A stretch of DNA of 64,000 nt, from NCBI GenBank assembly GCA_017398725.1, contig JAFQFA010000010.1, forward strand, positions 32,315 through 96,314, in the 5' to 3' direction. This DNA is from Oscillospiraceae bacterium. Lineage in GTDB: Bacteria; Bacillota; Clostridia; Oscillospirales; Oscillospiraceae. Positions 55,490 through 63,177 of the stretch are shown piece by piece. The position numbers were made by a program, and so were the translations under genes. Below the pieces are notes generated by a model. The model did not search any database. It was not told the origin of the DNA and was given only the letters and a program-made list of their open reading frames with translations. Numbering within the stretch: the stretch's first letter is position 1; the number at the start of each line of letters is the position of its first letter.

Positions 55490-56407
55490 TTATTGAATAT
55501 GTGTATGGTCGTTGATATGATCTTCGCAGTAGCAGTAGTAGCCGTTGCAACGGGAGCAGTAGCGGAACTCCAGCTCCGGATTGGTCGTATCTGTGCGGCC
55601 GCAGATGGTACAACGATGGCTGTAGTTCGGCTTTTTAGGTTCAGACCGCTCGGCACGGAAAGGAATCGGATCTTTTGGGGCAGCTTTTTTTGCGCTGGGG
55701 CGTTTTCTTACCCGCCAAGAGAAAGGAATCAAATTCCCAACATCTTTTCCCATAAATAGCAGGTAGTTCCCCAGTGCAACCAAGGGGAACAAATTGTGGG
55801 GGAAATACATGGTGGGGAAGGAAAGGTTGAATATAGAAACAAAAGTTAACAGCAGATAAAGCATGCCGATGATCCAGCCCTTAATGGGAAGAATAAACAT
55901 GATCAGGAACTCACTGTCCGGGTACATGGTTGCATAGGTTAACAGCATGCTCAAATGCAAATAGTATGCCATGCTCCGGTAGACAGGCAGCACAGACACA
56001 AGGAAAGCGTATTGTTCTTCCGTGGTGATGGCGTCCGGCATAACGGGGCTGAAGATCATCCCAAAGGCATCCATCAAGATGACGCCGGTCAGATAATAAA
56101 GGTTAAACCGGAAAGTCCCCATACGCAGCTCTACCTGCCGTCCCAGCAGATAGAAGAAATACAGGAAAATTAGTTCAATCATGTCGCCGTAGGATTGGGT
56201 AAATACATAGGTCACCAATCGCCAAACCTGTCCTTGAAGGATCTTGCCTTTATCAAAGCATAGAAGCTGATATAAGGCGCTGCCGCCGTTGAACATGGAC
56301 AGCAGGCAAACCAGTGCATTGCCTAATGCGATGTATAACATTAAGTTCGGGATACCTTTGTCCCGGTTGTTATAGCAAAATCGTTCGAAACGGGTTCGTA
56401 AACTCAT
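55490..56407 (-). CDS. Rhomboid-like membrane protein with a C-terminal zinc ribbon
   Basis: 305 residues. About six membrane helices (30-235) have rhomboid-like layout (LVTYVFTQSYGDMIELIFLY), but I see no GxSG serine motif, so it is probably not a protease. It ends with a cytoplasmic zinc-ribbon-like domain (about 268-300): CTICGR, then YCSRCNGYYCYCEDH. The basic linker between them is rich in Lys, Ala and Pro. The ATG at 56407 follows AGGAG on the minus strand; the frame is open 85 codons further but without signals. No function known. It is upstream of glpK on the same strand. Confidence 0.75.
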   Translation of the reverse strand: MSLRTRFERFCYNNRDKGIPNLMLYIALGNALVCLLSMFNGGSALYQLLCFDKGKILQGQVWRLVTYVFTQSYGDMIELIFLYFFYLLGRQVELRMGTFRFNLYYLTGVILMDAFGMIFSPVMPDAITTEEQYAFLVSVLPVYRSMAYYLHLSMLLTYATMYPDSEFLIMFILPIKGWIIGMLYLLLTFVSIFNLSFPTMYFPHNLFPLVALGNYLLFMGKDVGNLIPFSWRVRKRPSAKKAAPKDPIPFRAERSEPKKPNYSHRCTICGRTDTTNPELEFRYCSRCNGYYCYCEDHINDHTHIQ

Positions 56408-56508
56408 GGATTTCAACTCCTGTTCAGTGTAGCTATATTTTACCAGTTTACGCGGCAAAAGTCTACAACGGAATTGTGAATTAATCCGGGAAAAAGACAA
56501 GAAAACAG

Positions 56509-56536
56509 TTGACATTTTGCAAAATTCGAGTACAAT
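56509..56536 (+). promoter_or_regulatory. Promoter of the metK riboswitch transcript
   Basis: Consensus TTGACA, 16-bp spacer, TACAAT, about 20 bases before the SAM-I aptamer. Confidence 0.8.
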
Positions 56537-56554
56537 ATACCCGAACTGCATACA

Positions 56555-56650
56555 AGCCTTATCAAGAGTGGTGGAGGGAACGGCCCGATGAAACCCGGCA
56601 ACCTGCGTAAGTGTGGTGCCAAATCCGGCGGCGACGAAAGATGAGGATTC
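56555..56650 (+). promoter_or_regulatory. SAM-I (S-box) riboswitch aptamer
   Basis: The conserved S-box core is clear: CTTATCAAGAG (P1 5' strand), GGTGGAGGGA, CGGCCCGATGAAACCCGGCA, GTGGTGCCAAATCC, and GATGAG closing P1. SAM binding would free the terminator stem just downstream and stop metK expression. It is in the expected place, before S-adenosylmethionine synthetase. Confidence 0.97.
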
Positions 56651-56656
56651 GATAGA

Positions 56657-56692
56657 GCACACATCGAGTCTTCGGTGTGTGCGGATTTTTTT
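56657..56692 (+). terminator. Riboswitch-controlled terminator
   Basis: Stem GCACACA/TGTGTGC, then GGATTTTTTT. The bases between P1 and this stem allow an antiterminator alternative. It ends 15 bases before metK. Confidence 0.9.
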
Positions 56693-56706
56693 GTGGAGGA
56701 CGAATT

Positions 56707-57852
56707 ATGGAAAAGAGATTGTTTACTTCTGAGTGCGTTACCTGCGGCCATCCTGATAAGGTGGCGGATGCGATTTCTGACGGTATCTTGGATGCCTGCC
56801 TTGCGCAAGACCCGAATTCCCGGGTTGCCTGCGAGGTAATGGTTACCACTAATTTCTGTGTGATCTGCGGTGAGATCACCACTAAGGCAGTGGTGGATTA
56901 TGCTGCCGTTGCCCGGCAGGTGATCGCTTCGATTGGCTATACGGATCCTGCTACCGGCTTTAGTGCCGACACAGTAGAGGTTCTGTGCAAGGTCCATACC
57001 CAATCCGCGGATATCGCCATGGGCACCAATGATGAAGTGGGTGGAGCCGGCGATCAGGGTATGATGTTCGGCGGTGCCTGCACCCAGACTCCGGAGCTGA
57101 TGCCTCTGCCGGTGGCTCTGTCCCGGGCACTAAGCAACCGCCTGACCCAGTGCGTTGAGAGCTGCGATTTGCTTCGTCCGGATGGCAAGACCCAAGTCAG
57201 TGTGGAATTTGATGAGCAGGGGAATGTGGTGGGCATCGATACGGTAGTTGTGTCTATTATGCATACCGAGGCCTTTGAAATTGAAGAACTGCGCCGTTAT
57301 GTCCGGGAGGGTGTCATTGCACCGGTGCTGGAGCAGTACGGTTTTGATATTAAGGATGTGGCGCATATCCATATTAATCCCACCGGCAAGTTCGTGATTG
57401 GCGGACCGGACGGCGATACCGGACTGACCGGCCGTAAGATCATTGTGGATACCTATGGCGGTTATTTCTCCCACGGTGGCGGCGCCGTCTCCGGCAAGGA
57501 TCCCACCAAGGTGGACCGCTCCGGCGCCTACATGGCCCGGTATATGGCCAAGAATCTTGTGGCTGCCGGCCTTGCAACCCAAGTGCAAGTGCAGTTGGCC
57601 TACGCAATTGGCGTGGCAGAGCCTGTTTCTGTCCGTGTTGACAGCTATGGCACCGGTAAGATCTCCGATGAGGAAATGATCGCCCTTTTGCGGAAAACCT
57701 GCGATTTGACCCCCGGCGGCATTATTCGCAAGCTGCAGCTGCGCAGCCCTATCTACAGCAAGACAGCACGGGAAGGTCATTTTGGACCTACCGACCGTCC
57801 TTGGGAAGTTACCGATTTGGCGGAGAAGCTGCGTCAGCTTGCTGGTATTTAA
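56707..57852 (+). CDS. metK: S-adenosylmethionine synthetase
   Basis: 381 residues. It makes SAM from methionine and ATP. Typical stretches: TSECVTCGHPDKVADAISD at the start, GAGDQGMMFGGA (methionine/phosphate site), and the glycine-rich phosphate loop around GGGAVSGKDPTKVDRS. ATG at 56707 after GTGGAGGA. Monocistronic; controlled by the SAM-I riboswitch upstream. Confidence 0.98.
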   Translation: MEKRLFTSECVTCGHPDKVADAISDGILDACLAQDPNSRVACEVMVTTNFCVICGEITTKAVVDYAAVARQVIASIGYTDPATGFSADTVEVLCKVHTQSADIAMGTNDEVGGAGDQGMMFGGACTQTPELMPLPVALSRALSNRLTQCVESCDLLRPDGKTQVSVEFDEQGNVVGIDTVVVSIMHTEAFEIEELRRYVREGVIAPVLEQYGFDIKDVAHIHINPTGKFVIGGPDGDTGLTGRKIIVDTYGGYFSHGGGAVSGKDPTKVDRSGAYMARYMAKNLVAAGLATQVQVQLAYAIGVAEPVSVRVDSYGTGKISDEEMIALLRKTCDLTPGGIIRKLQLRSPIYSKTAREGHFGPTDRPWEVTDLAEKLRQLAGI

Positions 57853-57858
57853 GAATAG

Positions 57859-57890
57859 TTTTTGCGCCGTCAATGACGGCGCAAAATTTT
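57859..57890 (+). terminator. Terminator after metK
   Basis: Perfect 12-bp stem TTTTGCGCCGTC/GACGGCGCAAAA with a 3-base loop, then TTTTTG. Confidence 0.9.
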
Positions 57891-57932
57891 TGTGAAATTT
57901 AAGATTTTTATAAAGACTTTTTGTCGGATCTT

Positions 57933-57948
57933 TGCTATACTGATAGCA
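57933..57948 (+). promoter_or_regulatory. Extended -10 promoter overlapped by a palindrome
   Basis: TG-C-TATACT (57933-57941) without a good -35. The perfect inverted repeat TGCTAT-ACTG-ATAGCA spans 57933-57948 and covers the -10, so it may be an operator. Confidence 0.5.
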
Positions 57949-57970
57949 TAATGCCAAGGGGGGCTTATTG

Positions 57971-58792
57971 ATGAGATTGCAAATGTATTCAAAGGTTATT
58001 GCCGCACTGCTGGTTACATCCTGTCTGGTTGGCTGCACAGGACCGGAACAGACTGTTACAACACCGGAAACCACATTGCCTTTACAGACCGAAGCGACCT
58101 TGCCTTCTGTTGAGAATAGTACCCCCCGGCAGATCGTGGAGGCTTATGCGCAAATGAAAGGGATTCCTGTGGAATCTTGGCCCAATCATATTATTGCGAT
58201 GATCGGAAAGAATCCGGAGATGATCCAGTATGTGCTGGATTACCCCTTTGAGTACGGCAAGGTTCATGAGATCGATATGACTGAATTTGCGGGAACCGAA
58301 CGGGTGCCGTTGTTTATTCAGTGGGATAAGCGGTGGGGCTATTTGCGATACGGTGCGGATCTTGTGGGGTTGACTGGCTGTGGCCCGACCTGCCTTTCTA
58401 TGGCTGCTTTTTATTTGACGCAGGATCCCAATATGAGTCCGGATAAGATCGTAAAGTTTGCTATTGAAAATAAGTACTTAATCAACGGCGGCGGCAGCTC
58501 TTGGCAGATCGTAACAGAAGGCGCCCCTAAATTGGGATTGGAAGTTAAGACCTTGATCCTGTCTGAGTATCAGCTGAAAAAAGCGCTGGAAGAAGGTCAC
58601 CCGGTGATCTGCAATATGGGCCCCGGAATTTTCACCGAGACCGGTCACTATGTGGTCTTTGTCGGTGCGGAAGACGGCAAGTTCAGGATCAACGATCCCA
58701 ACAGTCCGGAAAAATCCGGTAAGCTTTGGGCTTTTAGCGATTTTAAAGACCAAGTTCGCAATTGGTGGGCGATTAGCTTGCCTGAATCGTAA
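57971..58792 (+). CDS. C39-like peptidase-fold lipoprotein
   Basis: 273 residues. The lipoprotein signal ends in CLVGC (lipidated Cys at about 22). A Thr/Pro/Glu linker of about 35 residues follows. The body is a Peptidase_C39_2 (papain-like) domain: VPLFIQWDKRWGYLRYG, then LTGCGPTCLSMAAFYL with the likely catalytic Cys, ETGHYVVFVG with the His and RINDPNSP with the Asn/Asp. Such proteins act outside the cell and many are uncharacterised. ATG at 57971 is chosen over the adjacent TTG at 57968, with AAGGGGGG ahead. Monocistronic. Confidence 0.85.
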   Translation: MRLQMYSKVIAALLVTSCLVGCTGPEQTVTTPETTLPLQTEATLPSVENSTPRQIVEAYAQMKGIPVESWPNHIIAMIGKNPEMIQYVLDYPFEYGKVHEIDMTEFAGTERVPLFIQWDKRWGYLRYGADLVGLTGCGPTCLSMAAFYLTQDPNMSPDKIVKFAIENKYLINGGGSSWQIVTEGAPKLGLEVKTLILSEYQLKKALEEGHPVICNMGPGIFTETGHYVVFVGAEDGKFRINDPNSPEKSGKLWAFSDFKDQVRNWWAISLPES

Positions 58793-58804
58793 ACAGTATA
58801 AATG

Positions 58805-58846
58805 AAACTGCGGTGCACTTCTTAAAAGCGCACCGCGGTTTTATTT
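58805..58846. terminator. Terminator between convergent genes
   Basis: AACTGCGGTGC pairs with GCACCGCGGTT (one G-T pair), loop of about 13 bases, then TTATTTT. It lies between the C39-like gene and the convergent membrane protein gene. Confidence 0.8.
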
Positions 58847-58855
58847 TGTTATTGG

Positions 58856-59722
58856 TCAGGCAGTCTGTGTATTCTTGCGAAAGAGCTTAGCGAACAAACA
58901 GAACATCAGGTAAGCAACCAGTAAAATGGCAGCTGCCAGCATAAAGATGATTCCGTATCTGTTCAGTTCGTTCAGTATCATTTGAAGATAACTGACAACC
59001 AGTGTTTTTACAGCAGAGTCGCTGAAGGGCAACCGGTTGAGAATGTCGTAGTGCTGCGTCAGCATTGTAACGGCAAACAGCATGATCCCGCCGGTTGCAC
59101 TGCTGATCGCGGCATAGTAAAGTGTGTCCCGGCGTTTTTTCTGAAGAACAAGAAGAAACAGAAGGAGTGCACCGATACCGCCGGCAATCAGGGGGATGAG
59201 TTTTTCAAAAAGGCTGCCTAAATTGCTCGCATAGCTCAGTAGCTTGGGCAAAAGGGGAATGCGGATCGATTCTGTGTAGTCGCTGATACAGGCGTCCACA
59301 AGGTCATTGATATTCTGTTCCAGTTCCGCTTCCGGTGTGGCGTGGATATTATGGGAATAGGCGTAATCGCGAACCTTTTGATCCAGTTGACTGCGCAGAT
59401 CCTCTGTTGTCACAGTGGCAGATCCGGCATAGGAATCGGTAATATATTTAAGCGCGTCCCGCTCTACCAGTTCCAAGGTAAGCACTGCCATAATGGATTC
59501 CGGTTCGGTAACACCGGTGATGGAAAGAAGGTTTTCCCAATCGTATGCGATTTCTTCGTAAAGCTGCGTTGTAAATCCTTGCGTTTTTGCAACACGAAGC
59601 ATGGGTGCGGAATCACAAACAGTAGTGTTTGCAAAATAGCACGCACTGCCGGCTAAGCACCCGATGGCGATAAATAGGGATAATATGCAGCTGAAGAAAA
59701 CGCGCAAAAAGGTCTTTATCAT
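58856..59722 (-). CDS. Membrane protein of the sortase operon
   Basis: 288 residues. A hydrophobic N-terminal segment (about 5-28) anchors an extracellular alpha-helical domain (about 30-170, acidic, Tyr-rich). Three more membrane helices (about 178-200, 207-230, 250-275) and a short basic cytoplasmic tail follow. I do not recognise a family. The ATG at 59722 overlaps the sortase stop as ATGA, so translation is coupled. The pairing suggests a partner in surface anchoring. Confidence 0.75.
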   Translation of the reverse strand: MIKTFLRVFFSCILSLFIAIGCLAGSACYFANTTVCDSAPMLRVAKTQGFTTQLYEEIAYDWENLLSITGVTEPESIMAVLTLELVERDALKYITDSYAGSATVTTEDLRSQLDQKVRDYAYSHNIHATPEAELEQNINDLVDACISDYTESIRIPLLPKLLSYASNLGSLFEKLIPLIAGGIGALLLFLLVLQKKRRDTLYYAAISSATGGIMLFAVTMLTQHYDILNRLPFSDSAVKTLVVSYLQMILNELNRYGIIFMLAAAILLVAYLMFCLFAKLFRKNTQTA

Positions 59723-60420
59723 GCCATGTTCCCCCAATCCACAATCATTGGTCCGGAGACATAGTCAGCGCATACAAAGAAGCGCTTTTTTACGCTGCCC
59801 AGAGCAGTGCGCTGATAATAGCAGGTATAAAGCACAAGGTTTTCATCTTCCCGCGCCAGATCATATATGGAATCGTCAGAGGCACTGTGTACACCCACAT
59901 ATTTAACTTCATAAGTATAGACGCCATAACTGGTGCGGATTTCCACTGTGTCGCCGACTTTGGTTTTGTGAAGATTTTTAAATTGCCGATTCACATGGGC
60001 GCAGGCCATGGTAGTGCCACCGTAGCCAACAATGGTGCTGCCGATAAATTGCCCAACGCCTTTTTTAAGGGCTTTTTCTGTGTCGCCGTATACAAAGGGG
60101 TACTGGATATTTACAGAGGGGATAGAGATCTCACCGTATACCTGCTCATATTTGGGGAAGGTAATGTCTTTAATGTCAATGGTATCAGCAGTTCCTTTGC
60201 CGGGTTCTGCCGGCGCCAGAAAATCAGATACATCGTGGTCGGGCGCAACCGGGTCCATTAAAAGCAAGCTTCCATAACCAACCAGATCCCCTGCGAAGGT
60301 ATTGATTACCGTAAAAGCAATTCCACTTATGATTAAAGCAAAAATTAATGGGGCTACAAGTAGCCCCATTAAACGGATCATATAGTCGCGGAATTGCTGA
60401 ATTGCTTCAGCCTTACGCAT
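59719..60420 (-). CDS. Sortase (class D-like)
   Basis: 233 residues. An N-terminal membrane anchor (about 15-42) precedes the sortase beta-barrel (about 95-225). The catalytic triad is visible: His142 in ACAHVNRQF, Cys200 in VLYTCYYQ (TLxTC-type motif), and Arg213 in VKKRFFVCAD. It links exported proteins to the cell wall or to each other. Its likely substrate is encoded one base upstream. Class assignment is uncertain: the Tyr after TC and the long N-terminal region could also fit class B-like enzymes. Confidence 0.87.
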   Translation of the reverse strand: MRKAEAIQQFRDYMIRLMGLLVAPLIFALIISGIAFTVINTFAGDLVGYGSLLLMDPVAPDHDVSDFLAPAEPGKGTADTIDIKDITFPKYEQVYGEISIPSVNIQYPFVYGDTEKALKKGVGQFIGSTIVGYGGTTMACAHVNRQFKNLHKTKVGDTVEIRTSYGVYTYEVKYVGVHSASDDSIYDLAREDENLVLYTCYYQRTALGSVKKRFFVCADYVSGPMIVDWGNMA

Positions 60421-60421
60421 C

Positions 60422-61009
60422 TTACTTCTCCAGCAGGCCGTTGCGCTTGGAAACGACGAACATAACGCCGGTGGCCAGAGTCAGGCAGACAACAACAGCA
60501 ACGCACACGAAGGTAGCATCGACAGTCACAGCATGACCGGTGGTCTTGATCACTGCAGCATTGTTGAACACGGGGGTGTTGCCGTCTTTGATGACGACCT
60601 TGCCGCTGGTGGGGTTGTACTCCAGCTTCAGATCGACTTGGTCACAAGCCTGCTGACCCAGATCCAGAATATCTTCGCGGGCAGCGGTGGGCAGCTTCTT
60701 CAGGTCGAACTTGTTGCCGCTAACCTTGGCGCTCTCATCCTTGATAATAGCGATACCTTCTTCGATGCAGCTGATGATGGCAGCAGCTTCGGCTTCGGTC
60801 ATGTCGCAATCACCGGCAAAGTAATTCTTTGCGGTGTTGATGTAGGACTGAGGAACCTTGTACTCACCCTTAGAACCCAGATCAACAGCGGTTTCCAGCT
60901 TAGCCAGAACAGTCTTCTCGTTTTCGTTAATGCCGGTGGCAGCAAAAGCGGTCAGAGGCAGCATGGCAACCAGAGCCAATGCAAAAAGAACAGCCAAAAA
61001 CTTTTTCAT
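60422..61009 (-). CDS. Small secreted protein with a sortase-type C-terminus
   Basis: 195 residues. A signal peptide (about 1-23, ending AFAATG) is followed by an acidic helical domain (about 25-125) and a short beta-rich part. A C-terminal sorting-like signal closes it: KTTG (155-158), a hydrophobic span (about 167-187) and the basic tail SKRNGLLEK. The motif IKTTG lacks the usual Leu-Pro of LPxTG. It is immediately upstream of the sortase gene and probably its substrate. Strong codon bias suggests an abundant protein. GGAGGTTCT ribosome-binding site. Confidence 0.8.
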   Translation of the reverse strand: MKKFLAVLFALALVAMLPLTAFAATGINENEKTVLAKLETAVDLGSKGEYKVPQSYINTAKNYFAGDCDMTEAEAAAIISCIEEGIAIIKDESAKVSGNKFDLKKLPTAAREDILDLGQQACDQVDLKLEYNPTSGKVVIKDGNTPVFNNAAVIKTTGHAVTVDATFVCVAVVVCLTLATGVMFVVSKRNGLLEK

Positions 61010-61046
61010 GATAGAACCTCCAATAATGATATACCTGACTATGTTT

Positions 61047-61091
61047 ATAACCAGTTATGGAGATTTTAGCATAGTATTCCATTAATGTCAA
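61047..61091 (-). promoter_or_regulatory. Promoter of the sortase operon
   Basis: On the minus strand: TTGACA, 17-bp spacer, TAAAAT (61063-61091). Just downstream lies the palindrome ATAAC-TG-GTTAT (61047-61058), a candidate operator. Confidence 0.75.
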
Positions 61092-61147
61092 TGCGTATTT
61101 CCTGTTTTTTTATTATTTATATATAGTATTTGTCCCTAATATAGCCT

Positions 61148-61726
61148 TTAATATGACGATTTCTTTTGAAAAATAACCGGCTGTAGCTGTTTTCCTGCTG
61201 CGGCAGCTTCGATTGCAAGGGGGATCTGTGTGAAATCCGCCACGATGCTGGTTGGTTTGCCCAACGGATCATCTTGCCCGAAGGGGACAAAATAGTAATG
61301 TTTTCGCCCCATCAGCTTTCCGATGTTTTCAGCAGCTCCTGCAAGGGCGTCGTTTGTGGAGATTGCCAGTAGGATCGGGCGCCCGTTTCGTAAGTGACTT
61401 TTTGCGGCCATGGTAACCGGTCCGTCGGCGATGCTGTGGGCGAGCTTTGCAAGCGTGTTGCCGGTGCAGGGAGCGATGACTAAAATATCAAGAAGTTTTT
61501 TGGGACCGATTGGTTCCACTTGGTCAATGGTGTGCAACGGCGATACGCCGCATATTTCAGTCGCTGTTTTAATATGTTGGACTGCGGAACCGAAACGACT
61601 GTCGGTTGTGTAGCTGCATTCTGAAAAGATGGGAACAATATTGTGCTCTTTGGATAAGGCTTCCATAATAGGGAAGACCTGACTGTATGTGCAAAAAGAA
61701 CCGCACATTGCAAAGCCAATGTTCAT
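61148..61726 (-). CDS. dpaB: Dipicolinate synthase subunit B
   Basis: 192 residues, flavoprotein fold of the DFP/UbiX type. With DpaA it makes dipicolinic acid, the spore core chelate. Visible: FAMCGSFCTYSQVFP near the start, DILVIAPCTGNTLAKLA, and ISTNDALAGAAENIG. The ATG overlaps the dpaA stop as ATGA. It ties in with spoVAC (dipicolinate transport) and sigK in this window. The 3' end has no strong terminator that I can see, though an A/T-rich stretch follows. Confidence 0.93.
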   Translation of the reverse strand: MNIGFAMCGSFCTYSQVFPIMEALSKEHNIVPIFSECSYTTDSRFGSAVQHIKTATEICGVSPLHTIDQVEPIGPKKLLDILVIAPCTGNTLAKLAHSIADGPVTMAAKSHLRNGRPILLAISTNDALAGAAENIGKLMGRKHYYFVPFGQDDPLGKPTSIVADFTQIPLAIEAAAAGKQLQPVIFQKKSSY

Positions 61727-62451
61727 TTTTCCAACTCCTTTCTCACAATACGGGCAATTAGCTTACCGGAGCTTTCCGGCGCATCCATATTGGGCAGACC
61801 TCTTGCCCAAATTACATCGGCACCTTCTATACCGGGCTCGGAGGCCAGATCGATTTTCAAGCAGTTACTTGGACAGGTTGATAGTTTCCGCGCCGGCAGC
61901 ACCATGGCGGGTACCGTGTTAAATATCACTCGATAGCTGGATAGGTCGGGGGAGCTGTTTTCTGTGTCTAGAACCTGATACCCCAGCGCTTCCGCTAAGG
62001 CGCGGTCTGATTCCTTTCGTGCTCCTACTGTTACAGATGCACCCATCAGTCGCAGCAGTCGAACCAGACATTTACCGATCCGCCCCCACCCAAGGACCAG
62101 TACGTTGCAATCGCTCAATGTAACAGGGAGATTCTCCATGGCAATGCATAATGCACAGTGGGCGGTGATGGCTGCATTTTCGGATAGGTAATGTGGATTC
62201 TGCAATAGATCGATACACCGATGTTGCTTGCATGCGGCATGGTGCAAATTGCCGCCGATGACCATTGCACCGGCAGGGATCGTTTCGAGGGTACCGCCAC
62301 CCTTGATATGCCCATTGGCATCCAGACTGGGCACCGGCAACAGAATTACAGGTGCGTCCGGGACTTGCTGCCAGCCGGCAAGCACCAGTTCCTTTGCGGC
62401 GTATTCCAACGCGGATGTATGACCTTTTGTGGTAAATGTGTAACTGTTCAT
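61723..62451 (-). CDS. dpaA: Dipicolinate synthase subunit A (short N-terminus)
   Basis: 242 residues, about 50 fewer than Bacillus SpoVFA; the missing part is in the N-terminal domain. The Rossmann domain is intact (NVLVLGWGRIGKCLVRLLR) with the catalytic-domain wording GGGTLETIPAGAMVIGGN and VIFNTVPAMVL. It forms dihydrodipicolinate-derived dipicolinate with DpaB. ATG with AAAGGGTG ahead. A sigma-K-like promoter precedes it. Confidence 0.9.
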   Translation of the reverse strand: MNSYTFTTKGHTSALEYAAKELVLAGWQQVPDAPVILLPVPSLDANGHIKGGGTLETIPAGAMVIGGNLHHAACKQHRCIDLLQNPHYLSENAAITAHCALCIAMENLPVTLSDCNVLVLGWGRIGKCLVRLLRLMGASVTVGARKESDRALAEALGYQVLDTENSSPDLSSYRVIFNTVPAMVLPARKLSTCPSNCLKIDLASEPGIEGADVIWARGLPNMDAPESSGKLIARIVRKELEK

Positions 62452-62469
62452 ACAATCACCCTTTCACGC

Positions 62470-62497
62470 CACAATATGCGCATTGGCGGCGGGGAGT
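62470..62497 (-). promoter_or_regulatory. Sigma-K-like promoter of dpaAB
   Basis: On the minus strand: AC, 17-bp spacer, CATATTGTG, against the Bacillus sigma-K form AC-N17-CATANNNTA (one mismatch in the last base). Its -10 ends about 18 bases before the start codon, so the leader would be short. Confidence 0.4.
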
Positions 62498-62499
62498 GC

Positions 62500-62527
62500 T
62501 TGATTTTTTGCAGGGTTCATGTATAAT
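62500..62527 (+). promoter_or_regulatory. Promoter of the DUF4364 gene
   Basis: TTGATT, 16-bp spacer, perfect TATAAT, about 20 bases before the ATG. Confidence 0.7.
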
Positions 62528-62547
62528 AAGCCCAAGAGGTGAATTTG

Positions 62548-63087
62548 ATGAAACGTTTGGGATTTATTCACGATATGATGGATGTGAAGGTGCTGATCCT
62601 GTTCGTGGCGGCTCGTTCCAATTACCCGATGACGGTGCAGGAGATTTACGAACTGTGTTATCAGGACGAGTGCTTAAGTTATTTTGATGTTTGTACAGCT
62701 GTTCCGGAGTTGGCTGCGTCCGGCCATTTGTGTGAGAATGAAGATGGTCGTTTTGAGATTACCGATAAGGGCCGTCAGGACGGAGAGCTTACTGCGGACT
62801 CCATTGCCTTTACGGTTAAGTTGAGAGCGGAAAATGCGGTAAACCGTTTTAATCGCCAGCTTCGCCGCAGCAGCTATGTTAAGACCCGCGTTATTCCCCG
62901 GGAGGGAGGCGACTGTTCTGTGATCATGTCGTTGGATGACGAAATGGGTAATTTGATGACGCTGGAACTGATGGCACCGGATCAGCGTCAGGCGGTCCGC
63001 CTAAGCCGCCTGTTTGAGAAAAAAGCAGAGCAAGTCTATAATCTTACCATGTCTCAGCTGCTGGAGGATGAAGACGAACTGGATTGA
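62548..63087 (+). CDS. DUF4364-family protein (winged-helix-like)
   Basis: 179 residues, cytoplasmic. DUF4364 is a conserved Clostridia family of unknown function whose N-terminal half looks like a winged helix (KVLILFVAARSNYPMTVQEI, then ITDKGRQDGELT). The C-terminal half is mixed alpha/beta. It may be a regulator. ATG at 62548 with AAGAGGTGA ahead. It is followed by hpf with its own promoter. Confidence 0.83.
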   Translation: MKRLGFIHDMMDVKVLILFVAARSNYPMTVQEIYELCYQDECLSYFDVCTAVPELAASGHLCENEDGRFEITDKGRQDGELTADSIAFTVKLRAENAVNRFNRQLRRSSYVKTRVIPREGGDCSVIMSLDDEMGNLMTLELMAPDQRQAVRLSRLFEKKAEQVYNLTMSQLLEDEDELD

Positions 63088-63105
63088 GAATATTGCTGCA
63101 GCCCC

Positions 63106-63134
63106 TTGTCGCATATCCACTAATGTGGTATAAT
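63106..63134 (+). promoter_or_regulatory. Promoter of hpf with leader hairpin
   Basis: TTGTCG, 17-bp spacer, perfect TATAAT. A small hairpin CACCGA/TCGGTG lies in the leader at 63142-63157, just before the ribosome-binding site. Confidence 0.75.
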
Positions 63135-63177
63135 ATAAGTACACCGAAAGATCGGTGATACGAAAGGAGCTGTGCTT

